64,000 bases of DNA from Lachnospiraceae bacterium (GTDB lineage Bacteria > Bacillota > Clostridia > Lachnospirales > Lachnospiraceae). This document shows positions 35,138 through 43,913 of the stretch, one piece after another. The stretch is taken from NCBI GenBank assembly GCA_900769115.1, contig CAAGFJ010000056.1, forward strand, positions 62,001-126,000, given 5' to 3'. The notes beneath the pieces are model-generated. The model was not told the origin of the DNA. It did no database searches and worked only from the letters and a program-made list of their open reading frames with translations. A program made the translations under genes and the position numbers. Position 1 is the first letter of the stretch, and each line of letters opens with the position of its first letter.

Positions 35138-35190
35138 TTTGTGAATGCGCATTCATTTGGCGCCGCTTGATCATCGAGCCTTCTTTTTTG

Positions 35191-35219
35191 TCATCATTTT
35201 TCGCCCGCTCGCATATATT
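35191..35219 (+). promoter_or_regulatory. Candidate sigma-E promoter of the spoIIIA operon
   Basis: TCATCAT (35191-35197) and CATATATT (35212-35219) are 14 bases apart. The second element matches the known sigma-E -10 (CATACAHT) at seven of eight positions and the first matches the -35 at five of seven. spoIIIA is sigma-E dependent in Bacillus, which supports the match. Confidence 0.5.
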
Positions 35220-35262
35220 AGCAATATGGGGATCGAGAATACAAGACAAGAAGGGAAGAACC

Positions 35263-36225
35263 ATGGCAAAAAAAGAAGAAATCCTTAAGATCGTATCAGC
35301 GAAACTTCGCAGAATATTAGAACAATCCCAGATTGATTATGAATGTCTGCAGGAGCTGCGGCTTCGAACGAATGAACCATTTATTCTGTTATATGCAGGT
35401 GGCGAGTATTTCATGTCGGAGAGTGGCAGACTGCTAAGACAAGCAAAAGATGGATATATTATTACAGCAAATGATGTGAAGGAGACATTAGAATATATTA
35501 GCAGTTTCTCTCTTTATGCGTACGAGGATGAGATCCGGCAGGGATTTATTACCGTGCAAGGAGGGCATCGGATCGGATTGGCAGGAAAAGTAATCTTAGA
35601 ACAGGGAAAGGTGAAGAGTGTGAAGCACATTTCGTTTATTAATATCCGCATGTCTCATGAGAAGAAGGGATGTGGGGCTGGCATTTTGCCATACATATAT
35701 GAAAATGACAGGATATGCCATACATTGATCATCTCGCCGCCTGGATGTGGTAAGACAACATTATTGCGTGATATTGTGCGGCTGGTATCGAATGGAGATG
35801 AGATTCATCCGGGAATCAGTGTCGGTGTAGTGGATGAGCGTTCAGAGATTGGAGCCTGTTATCTGGGAATTCCGCAAAATGATGTCGGAATGCGGACCGA
35901 TGTCCTGGACTGTTGTCCGAAAGCAGAGGGAATGTTAATGATGATCCGAAGCATGTCTCCGGTTGTGATCGCGGTGGATGAGATTGGAAAGAGGGAAGAT
36001 ATTGAAGCACTTGCGTATGTTATGAATTGTGGCTGTCAGATCATAGCGACCGTACACGGTTCTTCCATTGAGGATATTAAGAATAAGCCAATCCTGCGCA
36101 AGTTAGTGGAAGAGAAGATGTTCAAACGATTTGTTGTATTAGCAGGAGGTAAGACGCCGGGGCAGGTAGAGACAATATTTGATGAGCGTGGAAGTGTGCT
36201 GTTTGCCAATAAAATGCCGGCATAA
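35263..36225 (+). CDS. spoIIIAA: Stage III sporulation protein AA (ATPase)
   Basis: A 320-residue secretion-type ATPase with Walker A S-P-P-G-C-G-K-T-T-L-L-R-D and Walker B V-I-A-V-D-E-I-G. It is thought to power the SpoIIIA-SpoIIQ channel between mother cell and forespore. The first ATG with family-like sequence is 35263 (MAKKEEILKI). The frame extends upstream to 35167, but that part covers the candidate promoter and has no ribosome site. The ribosome site at 35263 is weak (AAGGGAAG). It heads a complete eight-gene spoIIIA operon in canonical order. Confidence 0.94.
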   Translation: MAKKEEILKIVSAKLRRILEQSQIDYECLQELRLRTNEPFILLYAGGEYFMSESGRLLRQAKDGYIITANDVKETLEYISSFSLYAYEDEIRQGFITVQGGHRIGLAGKVILEQGKVKSVKHISFINIRMSHEKKGCGAGILPYIYENDRICHTLIISPPGCGKTTLLRDIVRLVSNGDEIHPGISVGVVDERSEIGACYLGIPQNDVGMRTDVLDCCPKAEGMLMMIRSMSPVVIAVDEIGKREDIEALAYVMNCGCQIIATVHGSSIEDIKNKPILRKLVEEKMFKRFVVLAGGKTPGQVETIFDERGSVLFANKMPA

Positions 36226-36259
36226 CAGAAAGAAATCGAAACGATCAGGAGGAGAGTGG

Positions 36260-36787
36260 ATGGAGATTGCATTGAAAATAGCGGGGTCCTTTCTGGTGTT
36301 AGGCAGCAGCGGGTATCTTGCGTATTCACTGAATGTCAGACTAGACCAGAGGGAAACTGAACTTCGCAGATTATATAGTATTCTGCTGCAATTAAAAAGT
36401 GAAATTCAATATATGTCGAACCCGCTGCCTGTTTGTTTTGAAAAAATGAGTATTCAGGAGAAAGCCCCTTTTTCTGACTGGTTCGGTCATATGGCAGAGA
36501 GGCTGCAGAACAAGGAGCGAACCTTGTTTATGGATATATGGCAGGAGGAGACAGAATGGTTATATGGACAGTCTGCCCTCAAACGGGAGGATATGGAATC
36601 GTTATTTGCCTTAAAGGACAAGCTGGGAACCTTGGATACAGCAGTACAGAGCAAGGCATTAGATTATGCAGCATTACAGATTGAGCATAACCGCAGAAAT
36701 CTGGAAAAAGAGATCAGGCAGAAGAAGAAAATGATTATATCCATCAGTGTATTTGTTGGATTTATGACATGTATTCTGTTCCTGTAG
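36260..36787 (+). CDS. spoIIIAB: Stage III sporulation protein AB
   Basis: The 175 residues are close to the Bacillus length (171). An N-terminal membrane segment (about 4-24), a helical middle with R-Q-E-x-E-L-R-R-L-Y and a C-terminal membrane segment (about 157-175) match the family, which resembles the GspF-type platform of secretion systems. Start 36260 has AGGAGGAG 5 bases upstream and gives the right length. It follows spoIIIAA by 34 bases. Confidence 0.92.
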   Translation: MEIALKIAGSFLVLGSSGYLAYSLNVRLDQRETELRRLYSILLQLKSEIQYMSNPLPVCFEKMSIQEKAPFSDWFGHMAERLQNKERTLFMDIWQEETEWLYGQSALKREDMESLFALKDKLGTLDTAVQSKALDYAALQIEHNRRNLEKEIRQKKKMIISISVFVGFMTCILFL

Positions 36788-36829
36788 AGGAAGTATCCAT
36801 CCATAGAAAGCGATAAGGAGAGAACAGCT

Positions 36830-37024
36830 ATGCCGGTTGAGATTATCATAAAAATAGCAGCGCTTGGAATTGTCATAGCGTTATTGAATCAGGTACTGAA
36901 GCATGCAGGCCGGGATGATCAGGCTTTTTTTGTGACGATGGCAGGTATTATTGTGGTACTTACATGGTTACTTCCTTATCTGGTAGAATTGTTTCAGTCC
37001 ATGCAGAGTTTATTCGGATTGTGA
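36830..37024 (+). CDS. spoIIIAC: Stage III sporulation protein AC
   Basis: A 64-residue protein with two membrane helices (about 5-25 and 35-55), the canonical size and layout of SpoIIIAC. Family cues are I-I-x-K-I-A-A-L-G-I and the K-H-A-G-R-D-D-Q-A hinge. It is a membrane component of the SpoIIIA channel. AAGGAGAG precedes the ATG. It lies 10 bases before spoIIIAD. Confidence 0.93.
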   Translation: MPVEIIIKIAALGIVIALLNQVLKHAGRDDQAFFVTMAGIIVVLTWLLPYLVELFQSMQSLFGL

Positions 37025-37033
37025 GGTCCTTAT

Positions 37034-37420
37034 ATGAGTTTTTTTAAGATTATGTGTGGTGTTATGGTAGGCGTGCTGCTTGCAATTCAATTAAAGCAGA
37101 TGGGAAGCCCGGTGTGGATGTATCTGTCTATTATATTAAGTCTGTTTGTGCTGTTCTATGCGGTGGGGAGACTTACATTTGTGATGGAGTTTTTAGACGG
37201 TGTGTTGGCAGATATCGGCTTGGAATCGGGGTATTTTGAGATACTGTTAAAGATTGTAGGAATTTCTTATCTTTGTGAATTTGTCTCAAATGTCTGTAGG
37301 GAATCGGGTTTTCTGACTGTTGCGGGACAGATTGAGATTGGGGGAAAGCTTACTATGATGGTAATGAGTATGCCAATACTGCTTGCTATTGTGAATACGA
37401 TCACATCTGTACTGCCATAG
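37034..37420 (+). CDS. spoIIIAD: Stage III sporulation protein AD
   Basis: 128 residues with about four hydrophobic helices, close to the family length (133 in Bacillus). It matches SpoIIIAD near the start (F-K-I-M-C-G-V-M) and in the motif G-I-S-Y-L-C-E-F-V-S-N-V-C-R-E-S-G. It is an integral membrane partner of SpoIIIAC and SpoIIIAE in the forespore channel. It lies between spoIIIAC and spoIIIAE with gaps of 10-20 bases. Confidence 0.93.
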   Translation: MSFFKIMCGVMVGVLLAIQLKQMGSPVWMYLSIILSLFVLFYAVGRLTFVMEFLDGVLADIGLESGYFEILLKIVGISYLCEFVSNVCRESGFLTVAGQIEIGGKLTMMVMSMPILLAIVNTITSVLP

Positions 37421-37436
37421 AGAAGGTGGTGACAAT

Positions 37437-38594
37437 ATGCGCAATCAATTATGGATAATTAGTATTGTATGTTTTTACATATTATCCGTATCTCTGCCGG
37501 TTTATGCGAAGGAACCCTATGTGGAAGAATATGAGGAGGCGGTGGACCTTGAAGGTCTGGATGCTGACCTGAATGGAATCCGGCGGGCATATGGCATGGA
37601 AGAGGATATATCCTTTCAGGATGTTTTCCGGATTCTCATGAATGGGGACGTGGAAGGAGCAATACAGAAAGCCTTGGAGAGTTTCTATCAGGGGATGTTA
37701 GTGGAAATATTAGAAAACCGGACTTTGCTGATCAAGTTATTGCTGTTAGTCGTGATCGCAGCAGTTTTTCATAATTATTCATCGATCCTGAAGGTCAGCT
37801 ATGTTGGGGAACAAGGGTTTTATATTACCTACCTGATGATTGCAATGTTACTGCTACAATCTTTTTCACTGGTGTATGACATGGCGGAGAAACTGATCTG
37901 TTACATCAAAGAGTTGATGGAATGTCTGCTTCCGGCATTTTATATGTCAGTTGTATTATGCAGTGGACTGACCACTTCACAGATGGTTAATTCGATGTTT
38001 CTTGGTATGCTGGCATTATTAGAGAGGATACTATTATATCTGGTACTTCCTGCAATCCGGATCTATTTTCTGGTGGTGGTACTCAATCAGATCCAGTCAA
38101 AGGATCGTTTTTCTAAGCTGGCAGCATTGATCAGGCAGGCTGTGTGTTTTGTATTAAAGGCAGTCGGGACAGGGATTATCGGCTTAAATGTGATGAAAAG
38201 TTTGTTAGTACCGGTGTATGACAATGCAAAGTATAGTGTATTACAAAAGGGACTTTCGGTGATTCCGGGCGGAAGTTCCTTTTCGGCACTTGGTACCATT
38301 TTGTTAGGTGCAGGGGTATTGATCAAGAACTGTGTCGGCATATCAGCGGTTATTCTGCTGCTTGTCTTAGGCGGAATTCCACTACTTAAGATGTTCAGCT
38401 TCTATGTGGCATACAGGATTATACTGGCATTGATACAGCCAGTCAGTGATAAGCGGATTCTTGCGGGAATTCAGGGAGCATGTGACAGTACAGGAGTGCT
38501 GGTGCGGGCGGCAGGAACCTCGCTGGTGCTTTCCATTCTTTCCATTGCAATTGTCATATTGACGACAAATGTACGATGGAATACGGGAGGATAG
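37437..38594 (+). CDS. spoIIIAE: Stage III sporulation protein AE
   Basis: 385 residues, with an N-terminal signal-like hydrophobic segment ending near residue 22 (P-V-Y-A), an extracytoplasmic acidic region and then seven or more membrane helices. The length agrees with Bacillus SpoIIIAE (399). It is the largest membrane subunit of the SpoIIIA complex. The Gly-rich P-G-G-S-S-F-S-A-L-G-T region near 280 is typical of the family. The ATG follows GAAGGTGGTG. It sits fifth in the operon. Confidence 0.93.
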   Translation: MRNQLWIISIVCFYILSVSLPVYAKEPYVEEYEEAVDLEGLDADLNGIRRAYGMEEDISFQDVFRILMNGDVEGAIQKALESFYQGMLVEILENRTLLIKLLLLVVIAAVFHNYSSILKVSYVGEQGFYITYLMIAMLLLQSFSLVYDMAEKLICYIKELMECLLPAFYMSVVLCSGLTTSQMVNSMFLGMLALLERILLYLVLPAIRIYFLVVVLNQIQSKDRFSKLAALIRQAVCFVLKAVGTGIIGLNVMKSLLVPVYDNAKYSVLQKGLSVIPGGSSFSALGTILLGAGVLIKNCVGISAVILLLVLGGIPLLKMFSFYVAYRIILALIQPVSDKRILAGIQGACDSTGVLVRAAGTSLVLSILSIAIVILTTNVRWNTGG

Positions 38595-38598
38595 CGAA

Positions 38599-39063
38599 AT
38601 GGAACAGATATTATCCTGGGTCAGAAGTGGATTGCTATTTGGTATTGTGTCATCGGTCATTTTGATGCTATGTCCGAACAAGTCTTATGCCAGACACATC
38701 GGTCTGGTAGTGGGACTGTTGTTTATTCTTGTTATGATCCATCCGGTTATGGAGCTGTTACAGATTGATGAAGATACTTATATAACCTACATCAGGGACT
38801 TCTTTGCTGTCACGGAACCGGGTATGGTCTCTGAGCAGAATCTGCAATTGTATGGAAAGTCACTTGCAATGCAGGTGAAGGAGGCACTGACAGAGAGTGG
38901 TTATGTGATTGAGGGGATTGATGTAGACGTCAATGAGGATGGTAGTGTGAGCAGGGTAATCCTTATTTTAGGGGATACAACGGGAAATATTAGTGTATTA
39001 GAGCAATATCTTCATGAAATCTTCGGGGAGGAGGCAGTGATTCAATATGAAGGAAACGGATGA
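38599..39063 (+). CDS. spoIIIAF: Stage III sporulation protein AF
   Basis: 154 residues: two N-terminal membrane helices (about 10-28 and 34-52) and a soluble C-terminal domain with the ferredoxin-like ring-building fold inferred for SpoIIIAF/AG. Start 38599 has GGGAGG 8 bases upstream; the frame upstream overlaps spoIIIAE and is not needed. The end overlaps spoIIIAG by 17 bases, so translation is probably coupled. Confidence 0.9.
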   Translation: MEQILSWVRSGLLFGIVSSVILMLCPNKSYARHIGLVVGLLFILVMIHPVMELLQIDEDTYITYIRDFFAVTEPGMVSEQNLQLYGKSLAMQVKEALTESGYVIEGIDVDVNEDGSVSRVILILGDTTGNISVLEQYLHEIFGEEAVIQYEGNG

Positions 39064-39667
39064 GATTAAGGAAGCTGGTGCGCGGGGCATTTTTGCCATG
39101 TTTCAGGATATGAAGATGAGCGAGGACAAAAGGCAGAAGATACTGATTGTATTCTTATTGGGTGTGTTCTTTCTATTGGCTGCCACACCAGTGGGAAGTC
39201 TGTCTGGTCAGAATGGAGACAAAAAGAAAACGGTGGGAAAGCAGACAACAGAGCAAAGTAAAAAGATAGAAAAAGATGCATATATTGGAAGCTTAGAGAA
39301 TAAGTTAGAAAAAACAATAGCAGGTATGGAGGGCGCCGGGAACGTTAATGTAATGATCACACTCAAAGATAATGGAGAGAAGATATTAGACAAGAACCAG
39401 CCTTATGAGAGTGAAAAGCAGAGCAGCAGTGAGGAACAAAAGGTGTCGGAACAGACTAAAACGCAAGGGGAACAGCAGACAGTTTTAGTGGAACAGGAGG
39501 GAAATACGGAACCAATCGTGGTGAAGGAGCGGTATCCGGAGATTGAAGGTATTGTTGTAGTATGCGAAGGTGGTGACAATAAGATATTAGTGCTTCAGAT
39601 AAAGGAGGCGGTTCAGGCATTATTTTCCGTGGATGCCCATAAAATAGTTGTATGTAAATCCAAATAA
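39047..39667 (+). CDS. spoIIIAG: Stage III sporulation protein AG
   Basis: 206 residues with one N-terminal membrane helix (about 30-48), a polar Lys/Gln/Glu-rich linker and a C-terminal domain carrying Y-P-E-I-E-G-I-V-V-V-C-E-G-G. That motif belongs to the ring-building domain known to form the large 30-fold SpoIIIAG ring in the intermembrane space. The E/Q/S-rich insert (about 118-155) breaks the fold, as in other members. Its ATG lies inside the spoIIIAF end, with GGAGGAGG about 12 bases before. Confidence 0.92.
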   Translation: MKETDEIKEAGARGIFAMFQDMKMSEDKRQKILIVFLLGVFFLLAATPVGSLSGQNGDKKKTVGKQTTEQSKKIEKDAYIGSLENKLEKTIAGMEGAGNVNVMITLKDNGEKILDKNQPYESEKQSSSEEQKVSEQTKTQGEQQTVLVEQEGNTEPIVVKERYPEIEGIVVVCEGGDNKILVLQIKEAVQALFSVDAHKIVVCKSK

Positions 39668-39687
39668 AAGAATAAGAGAGGGTTTGT

Positions 39688-40455
39688 ATGAAGAAAATAT
39701 TCAAAAAAAATCAGGTTATTATCACAGCACTTGCCATTATGATCGCAGTGGCAGGGTATTTGAATTTCACATCAGATAAACCTGTATTAAACACTTCAGT
39801 GGAGGATATGCAAAGTGAAGGCGCATCTGGTAATCAGGATGATAGTGAGATCAGTGCAGTAGTAGAGGATGAGGGTACAGAGGATCAGTTTGCTGCAGTT
39901 ACACAGGAGTCGGTGGATGGTGCGGACAGTGAGACGGTGGATGCAAAGACTGAGAAGCAGACAAAGGAAACAGCAGGTGATACAGCAAAGGCAGAAAACG
40001 ATACAGATGAGACAGATGGGGAAGAGCTTGCTGATGCGAGTGTGGATCAGGATGGGGAACCAATTGATTCTGATGCGGTAGGTGAAGCTGTGCTTACAAG
40101 CGGTTCCGTTACGCTTTCCCAGGCAAAGCTTAATCGGGAGCAGACACGGTCAAAAGCAAAGGAGACATTGTTGGAGATTGTGAACAATGAAAATCTGTCT
40201 GAGGATGCAAAAAAGGATGCAGTTTCCAAGATGTTATCCATGACCGAGCGTATGGAGAAGGAAAATGCAGCAGAGACACAGCTTGCGGCAAAAGGGTTTG
40301 CGGATGCAATTGTCAGTATTTCAGATGATAGTGTAGATGTGACGGTGTCGACAAAAGAATTGACCGATAAACAGAGAACACAGATCGAGGATATTATTAC
40401 CAGAAAGACAGGATGTAAGCTGAATCAGATCGTGATCACAACAACCGAGTCATAA
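39688..40455 (+). CDS. spoIIIAH: Stage III sporulation protein AH
   Basis: 255 residues. An N-terminal membrane segment (about 10-26, V-I-I-T-A-L-A-I-M-I-A-V-A-G-Y) is followed by a long acidic Asp/Glu/Thr-rich linker and a C-terminal ring-building domain. Cues for that domain are R-E-Q-T-R-S-K-A-K-E-T-L and A-D-A-I-V-S-I-S-D-D-S-V-D-V-T-V. SpoIIIAH pairs with forespore SpoIIQ to join the two membranes in Bacillus; many Clostridia use SpoIIQ-like LytM proteins. It closes the operon. Confidence 0.92.
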   Translation: MKKIFKKNQVIITALAIMIAVAGYLNFTSDKPVLNTSVEDMQSEGASGNQDDSEISAVVEDEGTEDQFAAVTQESVDGADSETVDAKTEKQTKETAGDTAKAENDTDETDGEELADASVDQDGEPIDSDAVGEAVLTSGSVTLSQAKLNREQTRSKAKETLLEIVNNENLSEDAKKDAVSKMLSMTERMEKENAAETQLAAKGFADAIVSISDDSVDVTVSTKELTDKQRTQIEDIITRKTGCKLNQIVITTTES

Positions 40456-40470
40456 AATATGCGAAAAACA

Positions 40471-40500
40471 TTGCAAAAAGTATAGGATGTTTGGTATACT
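40471..40500 (+). promoter_or_regulatory. Promoter for asp23-nusB cluster
   Basis: TTGCAA (40471-40476), an 18-base spacer and TATACT (40495-40500), with TGG directly before the -10 forming an extended -10. Confidence 0.7.
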
Positions 40501-40541
40501 ATATTACATATGAGTAATGGTTTGGCAAAGGAGGAATTACT

Positions 40542-40934
40542 ATGGCAACAGAATCACAGAATAGCTCCTACAGCTTCAAGGAGGCAGGTGTTCTTGGCGA
40601 TATCCAGATTGCAGATGATGTGATCGCAATTATCGCCGGGCTTGCAGCTACAGAAGTAGAAGGTGTGGCTAAGATGTATGGTAATATTACGAATGAATTA
40701 GTAAGTAAGCTTGGAATGAAGAATCTTTCAAAGGGAGTCAAAGTAGCAGTCTCTCCGGAAGATGTCAAGGTAGATCTGTCCATCGAGTTAAAGTATGGCT
40801 ACAGTGTCATTGATGTATCTTCTAAGGTTCAGGAAAAAGTAAAGCAGGCAATCGAGACAATGACAGGACTTACCGTATCACAGGTAAGAGTACGGATTGC
40901 CGGTGTTGCAATTGCGAAAGAAGAAAAAGCATAA
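40542..40934 (+). CDS. Asp23/Gls24 family protein (YqhY-like)
   Basis: A 130-residue Asp23/DUF322 protein. The family pattern is visible in G-D-I-Q-I-A-D-D-V-I-A-I-I-A, A-A-T-E-V-E-G-V, and the final V-S-Q-V-R-V-R-I-A-G-V. In Bacillus, yqhY lies directly before nusB, and loss of YqhY is linked to altered acetyl-CoA carboxylase activity; a similar role here is inferred only from position. AAGGAGG precedes the ATG, and a strong promoter lies upstream. Confidence 0.88.
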   Translation: MATESQNSSYSFKEAGVLGDIQIADDVIAIIAGLAATEVEGVAKMYGNITNELVSKLGMKNLSKGVKVAVSPEDVKVDLSIELKYGYSVIDVSSKVQEKVKQAIETMTGLTVSQVRVRIAGVAIAKEEKA

Positions 40935-40946
40935 TCAGTGATGAGA

Positions 40947-40989
40947 AGGGCTGTTTCGTAGACTTTTATAAGGCTTTCGAAGCAGCCCT
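40947..40989 (+). other. Hairpin between asp23 and nusB
   Basis: AGGGCTGTTTCG (40947-40958) pairs with CGAAGCAGCCCT (40978-40989), 12 pairs with one G-U. There is no T-run after it, so it may be a partial terminator or processing site that sets the asp23 to nusB ratio. Confidence 0.5.
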
Positions 40990-41020
40990 ATTATGCGTTA
41001 ATGATAGAGAGGAATGAATC

Positions 41021-41428
41021 ATGTTAAGAAGTCAGGTAAGAGAAGAGATTTTTAAGATTATTTTCCGGCTTCCTTTTGCGCAGGCTGGGGAGATGGAAGA
41101 ACAGATTTCTTTTGCATTAGAGGAATTACAGGGAAAGAGCGAAGAGAATCTGCAATATATCAAAGAGAAAGCAGAGGCAATTGAGGAACATTTAGAGGAG
41201 ATCGATGCAAAGATCGCAGAGAATTGTGAAGGCTGGAATGTGAATCGTATTGGTAAAGCAGAGATTGCTATTATGCGGATTGCAGTCTATGAGATGATGT
41301 TTGAAGAAGATGTTCCGGACCGGGTAGCCATCAACGAGGCAGTAGAATTGTGTAAGAATTACTGTGATGAAGAGGCGAAAGGATTTGTGAATGCGGTATT
41401 AGGCAAAGTGGAGAAGAGCTTGGAATAG
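41021..41428 (+). CDS. nusB: Transcription antitermination factor NusB
   Basis: A 135-residue all-helical NusB. Typical features are R-E-E-I-F-K-I-I-F near the start (family: R-x-x-A-L-Q-x-L-Y), I-A-E-N-C-E-G-W and the C-terminal D-R-V-A-I-N-E-A-V-E-L-C-K-N-Y with G-F-V-N-A-V-L-G-K. With NusE it binds boxA in rRNA leaders to prevent termination. It starts a tightly packed run (10 bases to xseA). Confidence 0.93.
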   Translation: MLRSQVREEIFKIIFRLPFAQAGEMEEQISFALEELQGKSEENLQYIKEKAEAIEEHLEEIDAKIAENCEGWNVNRIGKAEIAIMRIAVYEMMFEEDVPDRVAINEAVELCKNYCDEEAKGFVNAVLGKVEKSLE

Positions 41429-41438
41429 GATATGGAAC

Positions 41439-42716
41439 ATGGCAACAGTATATTCAGTTACACAGGTTAACAAGTATATTAAGAGAATGTTTGACAACGA
41501 TTTCTTTCTGCGTGAAGTGCAGGTGAAGGGCGAGATATCGAATGTAAAATACCACCCGTCCGGTCATATATATTTCACATTGAAGGAGGAGGGAAGCAGC
41601 ATTGCGGCAGTGATGTTTCGTTCTGCCAGAGCGAATGGGCTTTCTTTTCAGTTAGAGAATGGACAGAGTGTCATCCTTACGGGAAGTGTTGCTGTGTATG
41701 AGAGGGATGGCAGATACCAGATCTATGCAAAGAAGATTGCCAAGGAAGGGCAAGGCAATCTGTATGAGGCATATGAGTTACTCAAACAGAAGCTGTATGA
41801 AGAAGGTTTGTTTGATTTTGAGCATAAGAAGCAGATTCCACAATTTCCGAAGAAGATTGGAATTGTAACAGCCAAGACCGGAGCTGCCATACAGGATATC
41901 CGGAATGTGGCAAGGCGAAGGAATCCTTATGTACAGTTATATCTGTATCCTGCCAAGGTGCAGGGTGATGGTGCGGCAGTTACTATTGCGAAAGGAATCG
42001 AGACATTGGATGCAATGGGGATGGACACGATCATTGTTGGAAGAGGTGGAGGTTCCATTGAGGATCTGTGGCCATTTAATGAGGAGATCGTTGCAAGGGC
42101 TATCTATGCGGCAAAGACACCGATCATATCCGGAACCGGACATGAGATTGATAATACGATTGCAGACTATGCGGCAGATTTGCGGGCACCAACACCAAGT
42201 GCAGCGTGTGAATTGGCAATACCGGATATTATGGGACAGATTGGGAAGATGCAGCAATTAGAGCAGAATCTGCAACAAACTATGGCGCATAAGATACACC
42301 GGAATAAGATGTACCTTGATAATGTGGCAGCCAGGTTAGAACGGGTGTCGCCAATGACAAGATTTCGGAATCAGAGAATCTATGTAGATTCTTTGCAGGA
42401 GAGACTTATCCAGGTTATGTCAGGAAGATACGAAGAGGCAAGTCGTCAATACGAAAGAATGGCAGAACGGATGCCTGGTGCATTTGGTGAGAAGTATAAC
42501 CGGAGAAGACATCAGTTTGAATTGTTGCTTGCCCGATTAGACGGTTTGAGTCCGACGGCCAAGTTAACTGGTGGCTATGGATATATTGAGAATCAGAATG
42601 GCATACCGGTACACAGTGTGCAGGATGTGAAACCGCAGGATGCTATTTCAGTTACCATACAGGATGGAACGATAGAGGCAAACGTGGTTAAGATTACAGA
42701 AAAGAGTGAGGGTTAA
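41439..42716 (+). CDS. xseA: Exodeoxyribonuclease VII large subunit
   Basis: A 425-residue XseA. The N-terminal OB-fold has V-K-G-E-I-S-N-V-K and G-H-I-Y-F-T-L-K. The catalytic region has R-N-V-A-R-R-R-N-P, V-G-R-G-G-G-S-I-E-D-L-W-P-F-N-E-E and G-H-E-I-D-N-T-I-A-D, followed by a long helical region and a C-terminal Y-G-Y-I-E. It degrades single-stranded DNA with XseB. Nothing is missing by length. Confidence 0.95.
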   Translation: MATVYSVTQVNKYIKRMFDNDFFLREVQVKGEISNVKYHPSGHIYFTLKEEGSSIAAVMFRSARANGLSFQLENGQSVILTGSVAVYERDGRYQIYAKKIAKEGQGNLYEAYELLKQKLYEEGLFDFEHKKQIPQFPKKIGIVTAKTGAAIQDIRNVARRRNPYVQLYLYPAKVQGDGAAVTIAKGIETLDAMGMDTIIVGRGGGSIEDLWPFNEEIVARAIYAAKTPIISGTGHEIDNTIADYAADLRAPTPSAACELAIPDIMGQIGKMQQLEQNLQQTMAHKIHRNKMYLDNVAARLERVSPMTRFRNQRIYVDSLQERLIQVMSGRYEEASRQYERMAERMPGAFGEKYNRRRHQFELLLARLDGLSPTAKLTGGYGYIENQNGIPVHSVQDVKPQDAISVTIQDGTIEANVVKITEKSEG

Positions 42717-42717
42717 G

Positions 42718-42951
42718 ATGGCTGTGAAGAAAGAGACAAAGAAGGAAGAATCATTTCAGTTAGAGCAGGCATTTTCTGAATTAGAGGAGATCATTGCCAA
42801 GTTAGAGAAGGAGGATACTCCATTACAGGAGTCTATTGCCTTATATGGAACAGGAGCCAGACTGTTAGCCGCCTGCAAACAGGAGCTGAATGGCATTGAG
42901 AAAGAGATGATCGTGATCGGAGAAGCATTGTCTGAGGGAGAGGAAGCGTAA
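42718..42951 (+). CDS. xseB: Exodeoxyribonuclease VII small subunit
   Basis: 77 residues, the usual size. Family motif: F-E-x-A-F-S-E-L-E-E-I-I-A-K-L-E, L-Q-E-S-I-A-L-Y-G-T-G, and L-A-A-C-K-Q-E-L. The ATG at 42718, one base after the xseA stop, has GAGGG about 5 bases before it and is preferred to a GTG at 42706 inside xseA. It ends directly before ispA. Confidence 0.92.
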   Translation: MAVKKETKKEESFQLEQAFSELEEIIAKLEKEDTPLQESIALYGTGARLLAACKQELNGIEKEMIVIGEALSEGEEA

Positions 42952-42952
42952 T

Positions 42953-43885
42953 ATGGAGTTTGCGGAAGAATTAAAGAACAAGACAGAACAGATCGAGCAG
43001 AGAATCTTTGCTTATATGCCAAAGGAAAGCTCTTTTCAGAAGACAGTAATTGATGCGATGCAGTATACAATGGAAGCGGGAGGCAAACGGATACGTCCAA
43101 TGCTGATGGTAGAGACATATCATCTGTTTGGCGGAAAAGATAAGTTCATTGAGCCGTTTATGGCAGCAATTGAGATGATTCATACCTATTCATTGATTCA
43201 TGATGATCTTCCGGCATTGGATAATGATGATTACCGAAGAGGCAGAAAGACTGCCCATGTAGTATATGGAGAAGCGATGGCGATTCTTGCAGGGGACAGT
43301 TTGTTGAATTATGCGTATGAGACTGCGGCAAAGGCATATACTATGGTGGAGAGAGCAGATAGGGAAGATATTAGTGCAATGCAGAGAGAATTGCAGATGC
43401 GCAGAGCAGTTGATCAGGCAATGACAATACTTGCAGCAAGACCGGGTATTTACGGAATGATTGGTGGTCAGGTGGCAGATGTGGAACTGACCGGAACACG
43501 GCTTACCAAAGAGCAGCTGCTCTATATCTATGAGAATAAGACAGGTGCGTTGATCGAGGCAGCGATGTTGATCGGTGCCGTGCTTGCAGGAGCATCGGAC
43601 AAGGAGTTAGAGAAGATCCGGCAAGTGGCTTATAATGTGGGAATGGCATTTCAGATTCAGGATGATATCTTAGATGAGACAGCAACCTTTGAAGAACTGG
43701 GAAAGCCGATTCATAGTGATGAGGCAAGTGGAAAGGTAACATATGTTACGATACATGGGATTGAAGAGTCGAAGAAAGAGGTAGAACATCTTTCTGAAGA
43801 AGCGGTTGATATAGTGAAAGATTTTAACGGAGATGCTTCGTTCCTGATTGCATTGATCACGTATCTGATTGATCGTACATATTAG
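42953..43885 (+). CDS. ispA: Polyprenyl (farnesyl/geranyl) diphosphate synthase
   Basis: 310 residues of the trans-prenyltransferase family. The two aspartate-rich motifs are D-D-L-P-A-L-D-N-D (first, near 83-91) and Q-D-D-I-L-D (second, near 233-238), with G-G-K-R-I-R-P upstream. The small residue pattern before the first motif fits the short-chain (C15) type, though exact product length cannot be read from sequence alone. It supplies precursors for undecaprenyl phosphate and quinones. It starts one base after xseB. Confidence 0.92.
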   Translation: MEFAEELKNKTEQIEQRIFAYMPKESSFQKTVIDAMQYTMEAGGKRIRPMLMVETYHLFGGKDKFIEPFMAAIEMIHTYSLIHDDLPALDNDDYRRGRKTAHVVYGEAMAILAGDSLLNYAYETAAKAYTMVERADREDISAMQRELQMRRAVDQAMTILAARPGIYGMIGGQVADVELTGTRLTKEQLLYIYENKTGALIEAAMLIGAVLAGASDKELEKIRQVAYNVGMAFQIQDDILDETATFEELGKPIHSDEASGKVTYVTIHGIEESKKEVEHLSEEAVDIVKDFNGDASFLIALITYLIDRTY

Positions 43886-43913
43886 GGGCTTGACAGACAA
43901 AAGAGGTAGTAAT

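Noticed and set aside
35167..35262. Upstream extension of the spoIIIAA reading frame
   Set aside because: It covers a candidate sigma-E promoter, lacks a ribosome site and is not like the family N-terminus.
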